Origin: Actinomycetota bacterium
GTDB lineage: Bacteria; Actinomycetota; Acidimicrobiia; Acidimicrobiales; Ilumatobacteraceae
Assembly (NCBI GenBank): GCA_009705435.1
Contig: WLTJ01000069.1
Coordinates: 1-7,716 of the forward strand
Direction: 5' to 3'
DNA: 7,716 nucleotides
Shown: positions 1 through 6,535 of the stretch, one piece after another
How the letters are laid out: each line of letters starts with the position of its first letter
How positions within the stretch are numbered: position 1 is the first letter of the stretch
Program-made: the position numbers and the translations under genes
The notes under the pieces: generated by a model
What the model saw: the letters and a program-made list of their open reading frames with translations, nothing else
What the model was told of the DNA's origin: nothing
The model's database searches: none

Positions 1-1078
1 AAATATTCTGCAACGCGCACCTAAGGCATTGCTCCACGATCACTTAGATGGTGGACTTCGACCAGCAACAGTGATTGAACTTGCCGCAGAATATGGCTAC
101 AACAATTTGCCCACAACCGATATTGATGACCTCTCAAAATGGTTTCATCGAGGCGCTAAGCGCAATGATTTAGTCCTCTATCTTGAGACCTTCGCCCACA
201 CCGTTGGAGTAATGCAAGACAAAGATGCCATTGAACGAGTGGCCTTTGAATGTGCTCATGATCTCGCCACCGAGGGGGTTGCCTACGCCGAAGTGCGTAT
301 GGCACCCGAGTTGTGCACTGAAAAGGGACTCACACTTGATGAAGTGATGCAGGCCATCATGGACGGATTTGCTCGAGGCAGCGCAGGCACCGAACTTTCG
401 ATCTACGCCATTTGTTCGGCGATGCGCACAGCCCGACGGAGCTTAGAAATCGCAGAACTTGCGGTGCGTTGGCGAGACCGTGGGGTCGTTGGTTTTGATA
501 TTGCTGGTGCAGAAGCAGGTCACCCGCCGACACGCCATCTTGAAGCTTTCAATCACGTCCAGCGTGAGAATTTTCACTCGACGATTCATGCCGGGGAAGC
601 TTTCGGATTACCAAGTATCTGGGAAGCTGTGCAACTATGCGGCGCTGAACGACTGGGACATGGCGTGCGCATTGTGGACGACATCACAGGGGACGTCGGC
701 TCTGAGCAACTTGGTCGCCTGGCGTCCTATGTACGAGATCGTCGGATTCCACTCGAATTGTGCCCAACGAGCAATGTCAACACCGGAGTCTGCGCCTCAA
801 TCGCCGATCACCCCATTGGGATGCTGCGGCGTTTGCGCTTTCGAGTCACGGTGAACACCGACAATCGTCTGATGAGTGATACGAGCATGACCAGAGAATT
901 CACTCAATTGTCGGAGGCATTTGGATGGGGTCTCGAGGACTTTGAGTGGCTCACCTTAAATGCGATGAAGAGTGCCTTCGCCCCGTTCCCAGAGCGCCTA
1001 CGGATCATCAACGGCTTAGTCAAGCCCCGCTACGCCCTCTTGAAGGCTGAACTTGCCATGGGGACACAGACGCGCTGA
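1..1078 (+). CDS. add: Adenosine deaminase, 5'-truncated by window edge
   Basis: Zinc-dependent deamination of adenosine (or deoxyadenosine) to inosine in cytosolic purine salvage. The frame is open to the left edge and reads RAPKALLHDHLDGGLRP, so the true start lies outside the window and the TTG at 29 is internal. Counting that TTG as residue 1, the metal-binding HxH is H3/H5, the HAGE motif is 187-190 (zinc His and general-acid Glu), LGHG carries the catalytic His 211, and the late metal-ligand Asp is D278 in VNTDN. The residue after that Asp is Asn, whereas many ADAs have a second Asp; mycobacterial-type ADAs, as I recall them, share the TDNRLMSDTS form. IAGAEAGHPPTRHL is also typical of the actinobacterial group. 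The TGA stop overlaps a possible upp start at 1078 by one base. Add and upp are both salvage genes and are likely cotranscribed at least in part. Identification is secure; only roughly the first 10-15 residues are missing (inferred from family length). Confidence 0.95.
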   Translation, partial: NILQRAPKALLHDHLDGGLRPATVIELAAEYGYNNLPTTDIDDLSKWFHRGAKRNDLVLYLETFAHTVGVMQDKDAIERVAFECAHDLATEGVAYAEVRMAPELCTEKGLTLDEVMQAIMDGFARGSAGTELSIYAICSAMRTARRSLEIAELAVRWRDRGVVGFDIAGAEAGHPPTRHLEAFNHVQRENFHSTIHAGEAFGLPSIWEAVQLCGAERLGHGVRIVDDITGDVGSEQLGRLASYVRDRRIPLELCPTSNVNTGVCASIADHPIGMLRRLRFRVTVNTDNRLMSDTSMTREFTQLSEAFGWGLEDFEWLTLNAMKSAFAPFPERLRIINGLVKPRYALLKAELAMGTQTR

Positions 1079-1089
1079 TGCGCGACAAT
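1061..1089 (+). promoter_or_regulatory. Candidate leaderless promoter for upp
   Basis: Inside the last codons of add lies GGGACA at 1061-1066 (4 of 6 match to TTGACA). After a 17-nt spacer comes GACAAT at 1084-1089, which has the A and final T expected of an actinobacterial -10 (NANNNT). Six bases later is the ATG at 1096, so transcription would begin at or next to that ATG and give a leaderless mRNA, a common arrangement in Actinobacteria. No convincing Shine-Dalgarno precedes either possible upp start, which fits this reading. This is pattern matching only; cotranscription from add is also possible. Confidence 0.4.
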
Positions 1090-1095
1090 AGAGAC

Positions 1096-1746
1096 ATGGC
1101 TCAATCCTCAGGCACCGTTGAAGTAACAGTTGTTGAACACCCGTTGATCGCCGATTCGCTGACGCGAATCAGAGATGTCTCGACGCCCAATGCTTTATTT
1201 CGCCAAGAACTTGAGCGCGTCGGAACTTTATTGCTCGCCGAAGCCACGCGTGATCTACCGACAACCGCTGTGCGAGTCCAGACACCTCTTGTTGAAACAG
1301 CGGGTCGGGCACTCAGCAGCCAACCAGTCGTTGTACCAGTTTTGCGCGCCGGATTAGGGTTCCTCCACGCTGCACAAGAATTGATGCCCAATGCCGATGT
1401 CGGTTTCGTGGGCATCAGTCGCGACGAAATAACTTTTGAACCTAAGCCCTACGTCAACAAATTGCCAGAAACTTTGGCGGGCCGTATGTGCATCGTCTTG
1501 GATCCAATGTTGGCCACAGGCGGATCCTTGGCCCACGCATGTGAACTATTGATGCAACGGCACGCCACAGGTCCGATCACAGTGATTTGCGTTTTGGCCG
1601 CACCCGAAGGTATCGAGTACTTGCGAACCACAGGACTGAACTTACGTATCTTTACTGCGGCCCTCGACGAGCGACTGAACGAGAACGCCTTTATTGTCCC
1701 TGGACTCGGCGATGCTGGCGACCGTCAATTCGGCGCCCCCCACTGA
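1096..1746 (+). CDS. upp: Uracil phosphoribosyltransferase
   Basis: Converts uracil and PRPP to UMP and pyrophosphate in cytosolic pyrimidine salvage. The protein is a type I phosphoribosyltransferase of 216 residues from the ATG at 1096, close to the usual 207-210. The substrate loop region carries VVPVLRAGLGF, the PRPP-binding motif DPMLATGGS is at residues 136-144, and the uracil-binding C-terminal signature PGLGDAGDRQFG is at 202-213. An upstream in-frame ATG at 1078 overlaps the add stop and would add six residues (MRDNRD). I prefer 1096 because the family usually starts only a few residues before the VVEHPL segment and a -10-like GACAAT sits at leaderless spacing from it. The gene follows add in a salvage pair and ends one base before the stop of a convergent SDR gene, leaving no room for a private terminator. 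Confidence 0.95.
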   Translation: MAQSSGTVEVTVVEHPLIADSLTRIRDVSTPNALFRQELERVGTLLLAEATRDLPTTAVRVQTPLVETAGRALSSQPVVVPVLRAGLGFLHAAQELMPNADVGFVGISRDEITFEPKPYVNKLPETLAGRMCIVLDPMLATGGSLAHACELLMQRHATGPITVICVLAAPEGIEYLRTTGLNLRIFTAALDERLNENAFIVPGLGDAGDRQFGAPH

Positions 1747-1747
1747 A

Positions 1748-2638
1748 TTACATGGGTGGGCCACCCCACACTGGAATCCCAGAAGGCATTCCCCCAAACA
1801 TCTCGTCCTTAGCCGCAATCAAACCTTCAACGGTCCACTTCTGACCTCCACCAGAGATCGAATTGGCGATTTCAGTTGGTCGCATCCGATGAACCTGATC
1901 CCCTAAGACGATAAATGTTTGAGCATTAATATCGCTCGCCGCATCACTTGCCAAGAACGCCACCATCGGACTGATATTGGCTGGGTCATACTTATCAAAA
2001 CCTTCACTCGGTTGAGCGAACTTTGGATTCACTTGCGTCATCGGCGTACGCGCCCGCGGTGCGATGCAATTCACTGTGACGTTGTAACGGCTGAGTTCGC
2101 GCGCTAAGACCAAAGTCATCGTCAAGATGCCACCTTTGGCTGAGCCATAGTTGCTCTGTGCCGGCCCGCCGAACAAACCACTTTCGCTGGTTGTCATGAT
2201 GATGCGGCGAGCGGGTAAAACGGCTCCCTCCCCCATCTCTTTGGCAACGTTGCGCCAATGCACCGCCGCGAAATGGGCGGGAGCAAAGTGTCCTTTGAGA
2301 TGCACCCCCACCACGCTGTCAAATTGTTGCTCTTCCATCGAGAAACTCATGCCATCACGAATGAATCCAGCGTTATTGACCAAAATATCCAAATCACCGA
2401 ATTCATCAATGGCGCGTTGCACTAAAGCTTGCGCCGCCGACCAATCGGTGACACTCCCGCGCTGTGCCACGCAACGACCCCCGGCGGCCACAATGCCAGC
2501 AGCAACTTCATCAGCAGATTCTCCAAGGTCGTTGACCACCACGGCAGCACCTTCGGCTGCTAACAGTTCGGCGTGACAACGACCCACGCCCTGACCCGCT
2601 CCCGTCACGATCGCAACTTTTCCGTTGAGTGCACCCAT
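1748..2638 (-). CDS. SDR, MFE-2/17beta-HSD type (Rv3502c-like) hydroxyacyl-CoA dehydrogenase
   Basis: A 296-residue classical short-chain dehydrogenase/reductase. The Rossmann motif TGAGQGVG is at 12-19, the end of strand beta-2 reads VVVND with Asp37 (acidic, suggesting NAD(H) over NADP(H)), NNAG is at 88-91, and the catalytic residues are Ser151 with Tyr164 and Lys168 (YGSAK). VNDLG, the VHLKGHF segment and IAPRARTPMT are hallmarks of the group containing the dehydrogenase part of peroxisomal MFE-2 (HSD17B4) and mycobacterial Rv3502c. That group oxidises (3R)-hydroxyacyl-CoA or 17beta-hydroxysteroid-type substrates. An extended C-terminus of about 45 residues ends in GIPVWGGPPM. A strong Shine-Dalgarno GAAGGAG (2646-2652) lies 7 nt before the ATG and fixes the start. 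The gene is divergent from the SDR/amidohydrolase/FadD operon and convergent with upp. Class assignment is good; the substrate is inferred from family and neighbours. Confidence 0.85.
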   Translation of the reverse strand: MGALNGKVAIVTGAGQGVGRCHAELLAAEGAAVVVNDLGESADEVAAGIVAAGGRCVAQRGSVTDWSAAQALVQRAIDEFGDLDILVNNAGFIRDGMSFSMEEQQFDSVVGVHLKGHFAPAHFAAVHWRNVAKEMGEGAVLPARRIIMTTSESGLFGGPAQSNYGSAKGGILTMTLVLARELSRYNVTVNCIAPRARTPMTQVNPKFAQPSEGFDKYDPANISPMVAFLASDAASDINAQTFIVLGDQVHRMRPTEIANSISGGGQKWTVEGLIAAKDEMFGGMPSGIPVWGGPPM

Positions 2639-2645
2639 TGTCTAA

Positions 2646-2652
2646 CTCCTTC
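2646..2652 (-). promoter_or_regulatory. Strong Shine-Dalgarno of the minus-strand SDR
   Basis: On the minus strand this reads GAAGGAG, followed by 7 nt (TTAGACA) and the ATG at 2638. It is the clearest ribosome binding site in the window and decides the start of the MFE-2-type SDR. Confidence 0.8.
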
Positions 2653-2660
2653 GTCAGTCC

Positions 2661-2682
2661 GGCGAGGCTATGGTGCTTCGCC
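2661..2682. repeat. 8-6-8 imperfect inverted repeat in the divergent promoter region
   Basis: GGCGAGGC (2661-2668), spacer TATGGT, then GCTTCGCC (2675-2682). Seven of eight arm positions are complementary and the eighth is a G-U pair in plus-strand RNA. It lies between the Shine-Dalgarno of the minus-strand SDR and an exact TTGACA (minus strand, 2700-2705), where the -10 region of a minus-strand promoter would be expected. An operator for an unlinked repressor (for example TetR-type) or a 5'-UTR hairpin are both possible. There is no T-run after the arms, so it does not look like a terminator. Confidence 0.4.
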
Positions 2683-2699
2683 AAATGTTTCTGATACCG

Positions 2700-2705
2700 T
2701 GTCAA
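2700..2705 (-). promoter_or_regulatory. Possible -35 element (TTGACA) for the minus-strand SDR
   Basis: An exact TTGACA on the minus strand, 61 nt upstream of the SDR start codon, within the 110-bp divergent intergenic region 2639-2748. No good -10 follows at 16-18 nt (that position reads GGCGAA inside the inverted repeat). The nearest TANNNT, TAGCCT, is about 29 nt downstream. It is therefore a weak candidate or one that needs an activator. Confidence 0.25.
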
Positions 2706-2748
2706 AAACTAGTCGGGATCAATGAATCTCTAAGAACTATTAGGGGCC

Positions 2749-3651
2749 ATGGTGGAGATAAATCACAAGAACCATCGTCCCGTCGCCCTCGTCACGGGAG
2801 CGAGCCGTGGAATCGGGCGAGCCATCGCGCTTGCCCTCGCCGAAGGTGGCTACGACCTAGTGATTACCGGGCGGACCATCGCCGAAGGCGCAGGCATCAA
2901 TCCAGCAACTGGACATCATCTTCCCGGAAGTCTCACATCAACGGCTGAGTGCGCCCAACAACTCGGAGCACAATGTCACACGGTTGTCAGTGATGTTCTT
3001 GATCTTGAGGATATCGAGCCATCATTTCAGCGTTGTCTGTCGGCTACAAGCGGTCGCATTGATCTTTTAGTCAACAACGCAATTTACGTCGGATCGGGAA
3101 ATGATCTGCGCTTCGCCGATTCAGACCCACGAGACATTATTCGACGCACAACAGGAAACTTCACTGCCCCACTTTTATTCACGCATGCTTTTCTCCAACA
3201 TGCTCTCAATAATGATGTCCACGCTGACACAGGTTGGCGCGCCACTATCTTGAATATCACTAGTGATGCCGGTCAACGGACCCCCCAGCATGTTGCTGGC
3301 GAGGGTGGGTGGTCATTGATGTACGGAGCAACCAAAGCAGGCTTTCATCGGATGGCTGAAATGTTGGCCCTTGAATACGGCACGGCTGGAATTCGCGCCA
3401 TCAATATCAACCCTGGACTTGTCACCACCGAACGTGTCCTCGACACCGGTGTCGGCCTGCAATGGGTCGCCCGATCTGGAGTAGCCCCAGCAGTTATCGG
3501 GGCATCTGTGCTACGCCTGCTCACCGACCAGGCCATCACAAACGGCGCATACATCCACGCCCAGCAATACCTCGCCGAGCATCTTGGCAAAATCGCTTAC
3601 CAAGCCCTACTCTTGGCTTCTCAGACAGTTTCGAATGGACAATCATCGTGA
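2749..3651 (+). CDS. Short-chain dehydrogenase/reductase, first gene of the catabolic operon
   Basis: A 300-residue classical SDR of unknown substrate. TGASRGIG is at 16-23; Arg20 and Arg42 (TGRT after beta-2) suggest NADP(H). The active site is Ser172, Tyr192 and Lys196 (YGATK). The structural motif NNAG is altered to NNAI at 109-112. After beta-2 there is an insert of about 20 residues with LPGSLTSTAE (58-67), similar to the LPGT(I)..A.E segment of HSDL2-like and related SDRs. The Ser-to-Tyr gap is 20 residues and includes AGEGGWSLMYGATK, a signature of an actinobacterial SDR subgroup. An in-frame stop at 2731-2733 precedes the ATG; upstream there is only a short GGGG close to the start, so initiation may be weak or leaderless. 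It heads the operon with the amidohydrolase (4-nt overlap) and the acyl-CoA synthetase. It probably acts on a hydroxy/keto group of the same substrate, which is inference. Confidence 0.85.
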   Translation: MVEINHKNHRPVALVTGASRGIGRAIALALAEGGYDLVITGRTIAEGAGINPATGHHLPGSLTSTAECAQQLGAQCHTVVSDVLDLEDIEPSFQRCLSATSGRIDLLVNNAIYVGSGNDLRFADSDPRDIIRRTTGNFTAPLLFTHAFLQHALNNDVHADTGWRATILNITSDAGQRTPQHVAGEGGWSLMYGATKAGFHRMAEMLALEYGTAGIRAININPGLVTTERVLDTGVGLQWVARSGVAPAVIGASVLRLLTDQAITNGAYIHAQQYLAEHLGKIAYQALLLASQTVSNGQSS

Positions 3652-4877
3652 GTCTTTCATCACCCGACACATACATCATCGGACCTACCAATCAAGAAAT
3701 TTTGTTGCCCGAGCCCGAACACTCACCGGTTTACTACACGCTGATTTCTGTTGATGATCATCTTGTTGAACCGCCCAATATGTTTGACGGTCGCCTCCCC
3801 AAAGCCTTGCAAGATCAAGCTCCGCGTCTCATCGTTAATGAGCGTGGCCACCAAGTGTGGTCCTTTGACGGCCAAATTTTTAGTCAAGTTGGAATGAATG
3901 CTGTGGCTGGTCGCAAACCTGAACTGCGTTCACTTGAGCCAGCGCGTTTTGAAGATATGCGGCGCGGTTGCTGGGACATTGATGAGCGGATCAAAGACAT
4001 GGATCTCATCGGATGTTGGGCATCACTCAATTTTCCCTCACAAGTCGCTGGTTTCGCTGGTCGAATCTTTAGCGCTGCAAGCAATCCTGAAGTTGGTTTG
4101 GCAACAATGCGTGCTTGGAATGATTGGCTCTACGAAGAGTGGTGGCAGAAGTATCCCGAGAGGATTATTCCCTGTGGCATTACATGGCTAGCACCTGGAC
4201 CTGACGGAACAGCGCGCCTCGGTGCCGATGAAATCCGCCGTAATGCCGAGCGTGGATTCGTTTCTGTGACCTTGCCCGAAAGACCACATAACGTTGGCTT
4301 CCCAAGCCTGTTCAGCGGATGGTGGGATCCAATCATTGAGGCCTGCGTCGAGACAGAAACTGTCATTTCCTTGCATGTCGGTTCGTCCGGAATGTATCCC
4401 ATGCCCGAAGGTGCTCCCGCTCTGCAACTCGGAGCCACTCTCTTCGGACAGTTGTCATTGAGTGCCTGTGCAGAATGGCTATGGAGCGGATACGGCAATC
4501 GATATCCCGATCTCAAGATTGCGATGAGCGAAGGCGGGATCGGCTGGGTGCCAATGTTGCTTGATCGATTAGAGAATGTTGTCGACCGCAGTGGCTATGG
4601 CGCGAATTGGGACTTACGGCCCGCTGAAATTCTCCGACGCAACTTCTGGTTCTGCACCATTGATGATCCGTCAACTATTGACCTACACGAGGTCATTGGC
4701 GATGATCACATCATGGTGGAGATTGATTATCCACATGGCGACAGCACATGGCCTCACAGCCAATCTGTTCTGCGCGATGCATGGGGACATCTTTCACCAG
4801 AGTTACTGCGCAAGTTTTGTTGCGAGAATGCGGCAGCTCTCTATCGCCATCCGCTACCTCCACGAATTCTTCCATGA
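3648..4877 (+). CDS. Amidohydrolase-2 family metal-dependent hydrolase/decarboxylase
   Basis: A 409-residue TIM-barrel protein of the amidohydrolase 2 family (COG2159/PF04909, the superfamily of ACMSD and resorcylate decarboxylases). The start is GTG at 3648 in a GTGA overlap with the preceding SDR stop, indicating translational coupling. The frame is open further upstream, but that part lies within the SDR gene and lacks family features. Likely metal or active-site positions are D36-D37-H38 in SVDDHLVEPPNMF, H243 in LHVGSSG, E295 in SEGGIGW and D360 in EIDYPHGDSTWP. The usual N-terminal HxH appears here as D-D-H, a form I associate with the large actinobacterial 'VDDH..EPP' subgroup. No signal peptide is visible, so it is probably cytosolic. 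The reaction could be hydrolysis or a C-C cleaving/decarboxylating step; the substrate is unknown. Its place between an SDR and a FadD17-like ligase suggests action on a CoA-activated or cyclic acid intermediate. Confidence 0.85.
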   Translation: MSLSSPDTYIIGPTNQEILLPEPEHSPVYYTLISVDDHLVEPPNMFDGRLPKALQDQAPRLIVNERGHQVWSFDGQIFSQVGMNAVAGRKPELRSLEPARFEDMRRGCWDIDERIKDMDLIGCWASLNFPSQVAGFAGRIFSAASNPEVGLATMRAWNDWLYEEWWQKYPERIIPCGITWLAPGPDGTARLGADEIRRNAERGFVSVTLPERPHNVGFPSLFSGWWDPIIEACVETETVISLHVGSSGMYPMPEGAPALQLGATLFGQLSLSACAEWLWSGYGNRYPDLKIAMSEGGIGWVPMLLDRLENVVDRSGYGANWDLRPAEILRRNFWFCTIDDPSTIDLHEVIGDDHIMVEIDYPHGDSTWPHSQSVLRDAWGHLSPELLRKFCCENAAALYRHPLPPRILP

Positions 4878-6535
4878 CCACGGTCGCTCACTTACTTCGC
4901 CGGCGTATCGGTGACCACAATCCTGGTTACCACTTTGAAGGGCGAACCTATTCTTGGGATCAGGTAGTGACGCAATCTGCTATTCGCGCCTCGATACTCA
5001 ACGACTTACTTGACCCCGAAAAGCCACGCCACGTGGGTATCTTGTTGGAAAATACCCCGGATTATTTGTTTTGGATTGGCGGTGCTGCACTCGCTGGAGC
5101 ATGCATCGTTGGCATTAATCCGACGCGTCGCGGTGAGGAATTAGCACGCGATATCCGCCATACCGATTGTCAGATGATCGTCAGCGATCAAGCAGGGATC
5201 GCGCTATTCAACAATCTTGATACTGGCGTACCTTCGCAGCGCATTGTTGATATTGATTCGGTGGCTCACACACAGTTGATCAATCAACACAGCAGCGCGC
5301 ACATCCCCGACAGTGAACCTGATCCGACAAGCATCCTTTTCCTTCTCTTCACGTCAGGTTCGACGAGTGCCCCTAAGGCAGTTGTTTGCACCAATGAGCG
5401 AATGGCCACAGCGAGTATCCGCGCTGGCGAAATATATGGAGTCACTTCGCAAGACATTTGTTATTGCCCGATGCCGTTGTTCCACGGCAATGCGCTGATG
5501 GCTTGCTGGGGTCCCGCTTTAGCAGTCGGTGCGCAAGTTGTTTTACGACGAAAGTTCTCTGCGAGCAACTTCATGCTTGACGTACGCCAGCATGGCTGCA
5601 CCTACTTCACCTACGTCGGGCGCACCATCGCCTACGTTCTCGGGCAGCCAGCCTCTGAACTTGACTCACATAACCAATTGCGCTTGGGGTTTGGCACCGA
5701 GGCCAGTGCTCTCGACCGGCAACGCTTCCTTGATCGCTTCAGATGTCAACTCGTGGAGGGCTACGGCTCGAGCGAAAGTGTTGTCGCAATTATTCGCACG
5801 CCTGAGACGCCGCCCAATGCCCTCGGCAAAGAGCGTCCCGACATGGCTGGCAATATCAAAATCGTTGATCCGAACACAAATATTGAATGCCAACCCGTCA
5901 TCTTTGATGAGTTTGGTGGGATCACTAATCCTCAGTGCATTGGTGAGATTGTGAGTTTGACTGGCGGCTCTTCATTTGAGGGCTACTACAACAACCACGA
6001 GGCTTCCAGCGAGCGTGTCCGCAACGGATGGTATTGGACAGGCGACCTGGGATATCGAGATGCTGATGGTTTCTTCTATTTCGGAGGTCGTAGCGCAGAT
6101 TGGCTGCGCGTCGACAGCGAGAACTTTGCGGCATCCCCCGTCGAAAACATTATTGCGCGCTATCCCAACGTCGTGATGGCTGCGGTCTATCCAGTCCCCG
6201 ATCCCCTCACGGGAGACATGGTGATGGTGGCAATTGAAATGGCAGACGCTACAGATTTTTCAGCCACCGACTTTGACACCTTCATGTCACAGCAACGCGA
6301 CCTTGGCACCAAGTGGTCACCACACATCGTGCGCATCACGAAAAATATGCCACTGACAGCTAACAACAAGGTACATAAGCCACCATTACGCAGTGACAAG
6401 TGGCGAACCACCGATACAGTTTTCTGGCGCTCCGAACGCAATCAACCTTTGACTCTGATGACCGAGGCTGACAAGGCGGCACTTGAACAACGTTTCTCCG
6501 ACAACGGTCGCAGTCACATTTTACTCGGCCTATAA
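4874..6535 (+). CDS. FadD17-like acyl-CoA synthetase (AMP-forming, ANL superfamily)
   Basis: A 553-residue adenylate-forming ligase that activates a carboxylic acid with ATP and loads it on CoA. The start is the ATG at 4874, overlapping the amidohydrolase stop as ATGA. The open frame upstream of it is shadow coding. Motifs: P-loop TSGSTSAPK (160-168, usually TSGTTGxPKG), MPLFHGNA (200-207), A5 motif EGYGSSES (295-302), TGDLGYRD (389-396), hinge region GRSADWLRVDSEN (405-417), and the C-terminal catalytic Lys within NNKVHK (497-502), where the usual Gly before Lys is Asn. Segments such as the INPTRRG..LA.DI..(T/A)DCQ region and LRRKFSAS closely resemble M. tuberculosis FadD17, which the literature places in steroid side-chain activation. 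The substrate here is inferred. It is the last gene of the three-gene operon and its stop overlaps the stop of the convergent SnoaL-like gene by 6 bp. Confidence 0.9.
   Translation: MTTVAHLLRRRIGDHNPGYHFEGRTYSWDQVVTQSAIRASILNDLLDPEKPRHVGILLENTPDYLFWIGGAALAGACIVGINPTRRGEELARDIRHTDCQMIVSDQAGIALFNNLDTGVPSQRIVDIDSVAHTQLINQHSSAHIPDSEPDPTSILFLLFTSGSTSAPKAVVCTNERMATASIRAGEIYGVTSQDICYCPMPLFHGNALMACWGPALAVGAQVVLRRKFSASNFMLDVRQHGCTYFTYVGRTIAYVLGQPASELDSHNQLRLGFGTEASALDRQRFLDRFRCQLVEGYGSSESVVAIIRTPETPPNALGKERPDMAGNIKIVDPNTNIECQPVIFDEFGGITNPQCIGEIVSLTGGSSFEGYYNNHEASSERVRNGWYWTGDLGYRDADGFFYFGGRSADWLRVDSENFAASPVENIIARYPNVVMAAVYPVPDPLTGDMVMVAIEMADATDFSATDFDTFMSQQRDLGTKWSPHIVRITKNMPLTANNKVHKPPLRSDKWRTTDTVFWRSERNQPLTLMTEADKAALEQRFSDNGRSHILLGL

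Noticed and set aside
29..31. TTG as start of the adenosine deaminase
   Set aside because: The frame is open to the window edge and reads RAPKA before it, which is family sequence; the real start is outside.
1754..1766. GC-rich palindrome GGGTGGGCCACCC just after the upp stop as a bidirectional terminator
   Set aside because: The stem is only about 5 bp with a 3-nt loop, there is no T-run on either side, and it encodes the conserved-looking C-terminus of the SDR.
2151..2576. 141-residue plus-strand open frame opposite the MFE-2-type SDR
   Set aside because: Low-complexity Ala/Ser/Pro-rich translation, antisense to a clear SDR with full motifs; a shadow frame.
3462..3647. 62-residue N-terminal extension of the amidohydrolase
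   Set aside because: It lies wholly within the SDR gene in another frame, is rich in Pro/Arg without family similarity, and the GTGA overlap at 3648 is the natural start.
4130..4516. 128-residue minus-strand open frame opposite the amidohydrolase
   Set aside because: No family features or ribosome binding site; the plus-strand frame carries the metal motifs.
4748..4873. 42-residue N-terminal extension of the acyl-CoA synthetase
   Set aside because: It is within the amidohydrolase gene; family similarity begins just after the ATG at 4874, which forms an ATGA overlap.
5529..5954. 141-residue open frame inside the acyl-CoA synthetase
   Set aside because: It overlaps the ligase core in another frame and shows no recognisable domain.
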